Assembly (NCBI RefSeq): GCF_004339465.1
Contig: NZ_SMFY01000001.1
Location: 992,001-1,056,000, forward strand
DNA length: 64,000 nt
Origin: Ancylobacter aquaticus
Lineage (GTDB): Bacteria > Pseudomonadota > Alphaproteobacteria > Rhizobiales > Xanthobacteraceae
Direction of reading: 5' to 3'
Part shown: piece after piece, positions 61,303-64,000 of the stretch
How the letters are laid out: each line of letters begins with the position of its first letter
Numbering within the stretch: position 1 is the first letter of the stretch
Made by a program: the position numbers and the translations under genes
The notes under the pieces: generated by a model
Database searches by the model: none
The model's input: the letters and a program-made list of their open reading frames with translations, nothing else
Told to the model about the DNA's origin: nothing

Positions 61303-61326
61303 CACCCCCGCGATAAGGCGGGGGTG
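61303..61326 (+). promoter_or_regulatory. Intra-operon hairpin between matP and matQ
   Basis: CACCCCCGC (61303-61311) and GCGGGGGTG (61318-61326) form a perfect 9-bp stem with the loop GATAAG, in the 136-base gap. No T run follows. Such a structure would favour high binding-protein and low membrane-protein output. Confidence 0.55.
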
Positions 61327-61373
61327 TCGCCACCGCGCCGCGCCCCCATCCCTTCGACAAGCGAAAGCCCCCC

Positions 61374-61880
61374 ATGGTCAGCCTGTTCCTAAGAACGGTC
61401 GATCTCCTCTCCAAGGTCGCTGCCCTCATTGCCGGGCTGTTGCTCATCGCGGCGATGCTTGTGATCTGCGAGATGATCTTCCTGCGCTACGTGTTCCGCG
61501 CGCCGACCATCTGGCAGACCGACTTCGTGGTGTTTTCGGCCACGGCCGCCATGTTCCTTGGTGCGCCCTATGTGCTGAAGACACGCGGCCATGTGGGCGT
61601 CGACGTGATCGAGATCGCGCTGCCGCGAAGGCCACGGCGCGTGCTCGGGATCGTCGGCGCGCTGCTCGGCCTCACCTTCACGGTGCTCATGGCGTATGCG
61701 AGCGCGATCTTCTTCCACGAGGCCTATGTCAATGAGTGGCGCACCTCGACCGTGGCGGCCATCACCTTGTGGATTCCGCTGCTGCCGCTGCCGGTGAGCT
61801 TCGCCCTGCTGTCGCTGCAATATGTCGCCGAGCTGGTCCGCCGCGTGTGCGGAACCGATGAAGCCGAGGGTCACGCATGA
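61374..61880 (+). CDS. matQ: TRAP transporter small membrane subunit (DctQ type)
   Basis: 168 residues with four predicted membrane segments: VAALIAGLLLIAAMLVICEM, TDFVVFSATAAMFLGAPYVL, VLGIVGALLGLTFTVLMAYA, and LWIPLLPLPVSFALLSLQYV. The family marks are the first-helix 'E..LRYVF' (MIFLRYVFRAPTIWQTDF) and GHVGVDVIEIALP. It partners the large MatM subunit in the inner membrane. A ribosome site is poorly defined (GCGAAAG upstream). The stop overlaps matM in an ATGATGA. Confidence 0.9.
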   Translation: MVSLFLRTVDLLSKVAALIAGLLLIAAMLVICEMIFLRYVFRAPTIWQTDFVVFSATAAMFLGAPYVLKTRGHVGVDVIEIALPRRPRRVLGIVGALLGLTFTVLMAYASAIFFHEAYVNEWRTSTVAAITLWIPLLPLPVSFALLSLQYVAELVRRVCGTDEAEGHA

Positions 61881-63199
61881 TGAGCCTTTCCCCCACCTCC
61901 TCAGGCGCGCTCATCATCGGCCTGCTGTTCCTGATGCTCGCCACCGGCATGCCGATCGCCTTCGCGCTCGGGCTCACCGCGATCGGCGGGCTGCTGCTGG
62001 CCAGCGGGCCCGGCGTGTTCGAGGTGCTGGCCGAGACCATGTTCGCCGGCATCGCCAACCTCGCCTATGTCTCCATCCCGATGTTCGTGATGATGGGCGC
62101 GGCGGTGGCCGCCACCCCGGCGGGACGCGACCTCTATGAGGCGCTGGACCGCTGGCTGAACCGCGTTCCCGGCGGGCTGGTGCTCTCCAATATCGGCGCC
62201 TGCGCCATCTTCGCCGGCATGACCGGCTCCAGCCCGGCGACCTGCGCCGCCATCGGCAAGATGGGCATCCCGGAGATGCTCAAGCGCGGCTACCCGGCCT
62301 CGGTCGCCACCGGCTCGATCTGCGCCGGCGGCACGCTGGGCATCCTCATCCCGCCGTCGGTGACGATGATCGTCTACGGCATCGCCACCGAGACCTCGAT
62401 CGGCCGGCTGTTCCTCGCCGGCGTCATGCCGGGCCTGATGCTCACCGCCATGTTTATGGCCTGGGCGCTCTATGACTGCCGGCGCAAGAACTTCACCTTC
62501 GACATCAGCGGCAATCGCTTCAGCTTCGCCCAGAAGCTCGCGGCGCTGCCCAAGGTCACGCCCTTCCTCATCATCATCGTCGGCACGCTCTATGTGCTGT
62601 ATGGCGGGGTCGCCACGCCCTCCGAGGCGGCCGGCGCGGGCGCCTTCCTGACGCTGGGCGTCGTCATCATCATGTACCGGCTGTTCCAGCCGAAGCCGAT
62701 CTTCGACATCTTCTCCTCCACCCTGCGCGAAAGCGTGATGATCATGATGATCATGGCGTCGGCGGAACTCTTCGCCTTCGCCCTGTCCTCGCTGTTCATC
62801 ACCCAGACGGTCGCCGCCGCCATTGCCGGGCTCGACGTGAACCGCTGGGTGCTGATGGGGTTGATCAACCTGTTCCTGCTGGTATCCGGCATGTTCCTGC
62901 CGCCGGTTGCCATCATCGTGATGTCGGCGCCGCTGCTTTACCCGATCATCGTGTCCTCGGGCTTCGATCCCTACTGGTTCGCGGTGGTACTGACCATCAA
63001 CATGGAAATCGGCCTCATCACCCCGCCGGTCGGGCTCAACCTGTTCGTGGTGAAAGCCATCGCGCCGCAGGTGCCGGCCGGGCAGGTGCTGAGCGGATCG
63101 GTGCCCTATGTGGTGCTGATGCTGATGGGCATCGTGATCCTCAGCCTATTCCCGGAAATCGCCACCTGGCTTCCCACCTATGTCATGGGTCCGCTGTGA
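61877..63199 (+). CDS. matM: TRAP transporter large membrane subunit (DctM type)
   Basis: 440 residues with about twelve membrane segments. DctM features: MLATGMPIAFALGLTAIGGL near the start, MFVMMGAAVAATPAGRDLYE, GMTGSSPATCAAIGKMGIPEM with the GxTGS(S/A) substrate-site turn, and GTLGILIPPSVTMIVYGIATE. EIGLITPPVGLNLFVVKA forms the second inverted hairpin. It is the ion-coupled translocating subunit of the malonate carrier. Last gene of the malonate operon; a hairpin lies 43 bases downstream. Confidence 0.93.
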   Translation: MMSLSPTSSGALIIGLLFLMLATGMPIAFALGLTAIGGLLLASGPGVFEVLAETMFAGIANLAYVSIPMFVMMGAAVAATPAGRDLYEALDRWLNRVPGGLVLSNIGACAIFAGMTGSSPATCAAIGKMGIPEMLKRGYPASVATGSICAGGTLGILIPPSVTMIVYGIATETSIGRLFLAGVMPGLMLTAMFMAWALYDCRRKNFTFDISGNRFSFAQKLAALPKVTPFLIIIVGTLYVLYGGVATPSEAAGAGAFLTLGVVIIMYRLFQPKPIFDIFSSTLRESVMIMMIMASAELFAFALSSLFITQTVAAAIAGLDVNRWVLMGLINLFLLVSGMFLPPVAIIVMSAPLLYPIIVSSGFDPYWFAVVLTINMEIGLITPPVGLNLFVVKAIAPQVPAGQVLSGSVPYVVLMLMGIVILSLFPEIATWLPTYVMGPL

Positions 63200-63242
63200 G
63201 GGCGGTCGGCGCCTTCTTCCGCGCCTGATGGGTCGAGAATGA

Positions 63243-63268
63243 GGGCCGGGGCGCGCGTCTCCCGGCCC
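63243..63268 (+). terminator. Hairpin after the malonate operon
   Basis: GGGCCGGG (63243-63250) and CCCGGCCC (63261-63268) pair perfectly over 8 bp with a 10-base loop, 43 bases after matM. No T run directly follows, though the DNA becomes AT-rich from 63284. Probable operon end. Confidence 0.5.
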
Positions 63269-63373
63269 GATCGCGCTCGCGCACATTTTAGTCCTTCTAA
63301 ATCATTGTTATTGCGTCGAAAAACTGATCCCGGTATCCACAATCCGCTGTGACCCTGGGTCAATGTTGTCGGC

Positions 63374-63874
63374 ATGGGACGAAATGACTGGTCGGGCCTC
63401 TACGCCACGCACCGCTCGGCACTGGTTGCCTATGCGACGCCGATCCTTGGATCGCGCGAGGCCGCCGAGGACGTGGTCCATGACGCTTTCCTCAAATTCC
63501 CGTCCGCGAATGAGGAGGCCGAGCGCGGCATCGGCTATCTCTACCGCATCGTCCGCAACCTTGCTTTCGACAGCTTGAAGCGGCGCAGGCTCGAGTCCCG
63601 AACGCAGTCGACCGAGCTCCCGGACTGGGCGCAGCCGGCACCGGAAGCCTCGCCCGAGCGCCATGTCATCGACCGGGAAGAGGTCCGGCTCCTTGCGCGC
63701 CTGATGAACGAACTGCCGCCCGAGCAGCGCAAGGCGCTGGAAATGTACCGCTTCGCCGGCTGTACTCTTGAAGAGGTCGCCTCTCGGCTGGGCATCTCGG
63801 TGGCAACCGCCCACCGCCATGTCCGCGCCGCGCTGGCGCGTATCGCGCAGGAACTCGACCGGACGGGCGCGTGA
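63374..63874 (+). CDS. ECF-type sigma factor (FecI-like)
   Basis: 166 residues. Region 2 (about 5-75): LYATHRSALVAYATPILGSREAAEDVVHDAF and GYLYRIVRNLAFDSLKRRR, which contain the core-binding and -10-recognition helices. Region 4 (about 105-160): LARLMNELPPEQRKALEMYRF and TLEEVASRLGISVATAHRHVRAALARI, the -35-reading helix-turn-helix. Short sigma factors of this class usually respond to a cell-surface signal through a FecR-type anti-sigma encoded next. No strong ribosome site precedes the ATG. The 126 bases after it hold no recognisable FecR start, except a possible TTG at 63977 that stays open to the window end. Confidence 0.9.
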   Translation: MGRNDWSGLYATHRSALVAYATPILGSREAAEDVVHDAFLKFPSANEEAERGIGYLYRIVRNLAFDSLKRRRLESRTQSTELPDWAQPAPEASPERHVIDREEVRLLARLMNELPPEQRKALEMYRFAGCTLEEVASRLGISVATAHRHVRAALARIAQELDRTGA

Positions 63875-64000
63875 CAATCGCGGAAGGGACATGAAAACTA
63901 GCGCGCAGCAGATCGTCTTCTGCATGGTAACGGTGCCGCTTCCCTGAGAAGCGCAAATGAGCGGCGATGACGCGCCTTGACTGACGATGCAACAATGTCG

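Noticed and set aside
63937-63953. Small hairpin CGCTTC-CCTGA-GAAGCG near the right edge as sigma-factor terminator
   Set aside because: Only a 6-bp stem without a T run, 60 bases after the gene; too weak to call without the downstream sequence.
1-64000. Search for a defence system, CRISPR array, prophage or transposon
   Set aside because: No spaced repeat array, nuclease, toxin-antitoxin pair, integrase or transposase was seen; all larger frames belong to polysaccharide, transport, regulatory or catabolic families.

Overview
The window is GC-rich DNA with short intergenic gaps, many ATGA/GTGA stop-start overlaps, FCD-type GntR regulators and rhizobial-type malonate and capsule genes. This points to an alphaproteobacterium of the order Hyphomicrobiales, perhaps of the Xanthobacteraceae; the family is an inference. 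It carries about 48 protein genes. I see no tRNA, rRNA, CRISPR array, insertion sequence or phage gene.

Positions 1-22496 hold a surface-polysaccharide (capsule/K-antigen) locus. A leftward operon encodes a large glycosyltransferase, an iterative reducing polyketide synthase (RkpA-like), an alpha-oxoamine synthase (RkpG-like) and a GT4 glycosyltransferase. It meets a rightward sulfatase-like gene that enters from outside the window. A rightward series encodes a fused tandem pyruvyltransferase-like protein, a KpsS/RkpJ-like protein, an RkpH-like dehydrogenase, ManC, a single-domain pyruvyltransferase and another GT4 enzyme. The sets diverge from an AT-rich gap at 13338-13993. Together they could make an acyl lipid primer or anchor, GDP-mannose, and a pyruvylated glycan.

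Positions 22553-33160 hold two uptake and catabolic modules. The first has a fumarylacetoacetate-hydrolase-family enzyme, an SsuA/NMT1-type ABC importer with a GntR regulator, and an arylformamidase-like hydrolase. The second is a GntR-led ribose-type sugar ABC operon ending in a DJ-1/PfpI gene.

Positions 33368-45856 hold a metallo-beta-lactamase-fold hydrolase with a divergent LysR regulator, a membrane histidine kinase with a FixJ-type regulator and an extra receiver protein, a hydrolase/XapX/amidohydrolase/MFS cluster, and an aldo-keto reductase divergent from a TetR regulator that has two tandem palindromic operators.

Positions 45905-56074 hold a LysR regulator divergent from a CoA-dependent degradation set: thiolase-like protein, DUF35 protein, MaoC hydratase, FabG-like dehydrogenase, a ferric-type ABC importer, enoyl-CoA hydratase, and a convergent CaiB/BaiF CoA-transferase. 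Positions 56342-63199 hold a complete malonate system, matR divergent from matA-matB-matP-matQ-matM, with a sequence close to the known MatR operator. An ECF sigma factor gene lies at the right edge.

Small-scale structure includes a four-copy intergenic repeat built round a CAGAT/ATCTG stem-loop, hairpins just after three of the four transporter binding-protein genes, and candidate operators at most regulator genes. No defence or mobile system is evident. The most unusual items are the fused pyruvyltransferase with the polyketide-type capsule genes, and the thiolase-DUF35-MaoC module with its own importer.
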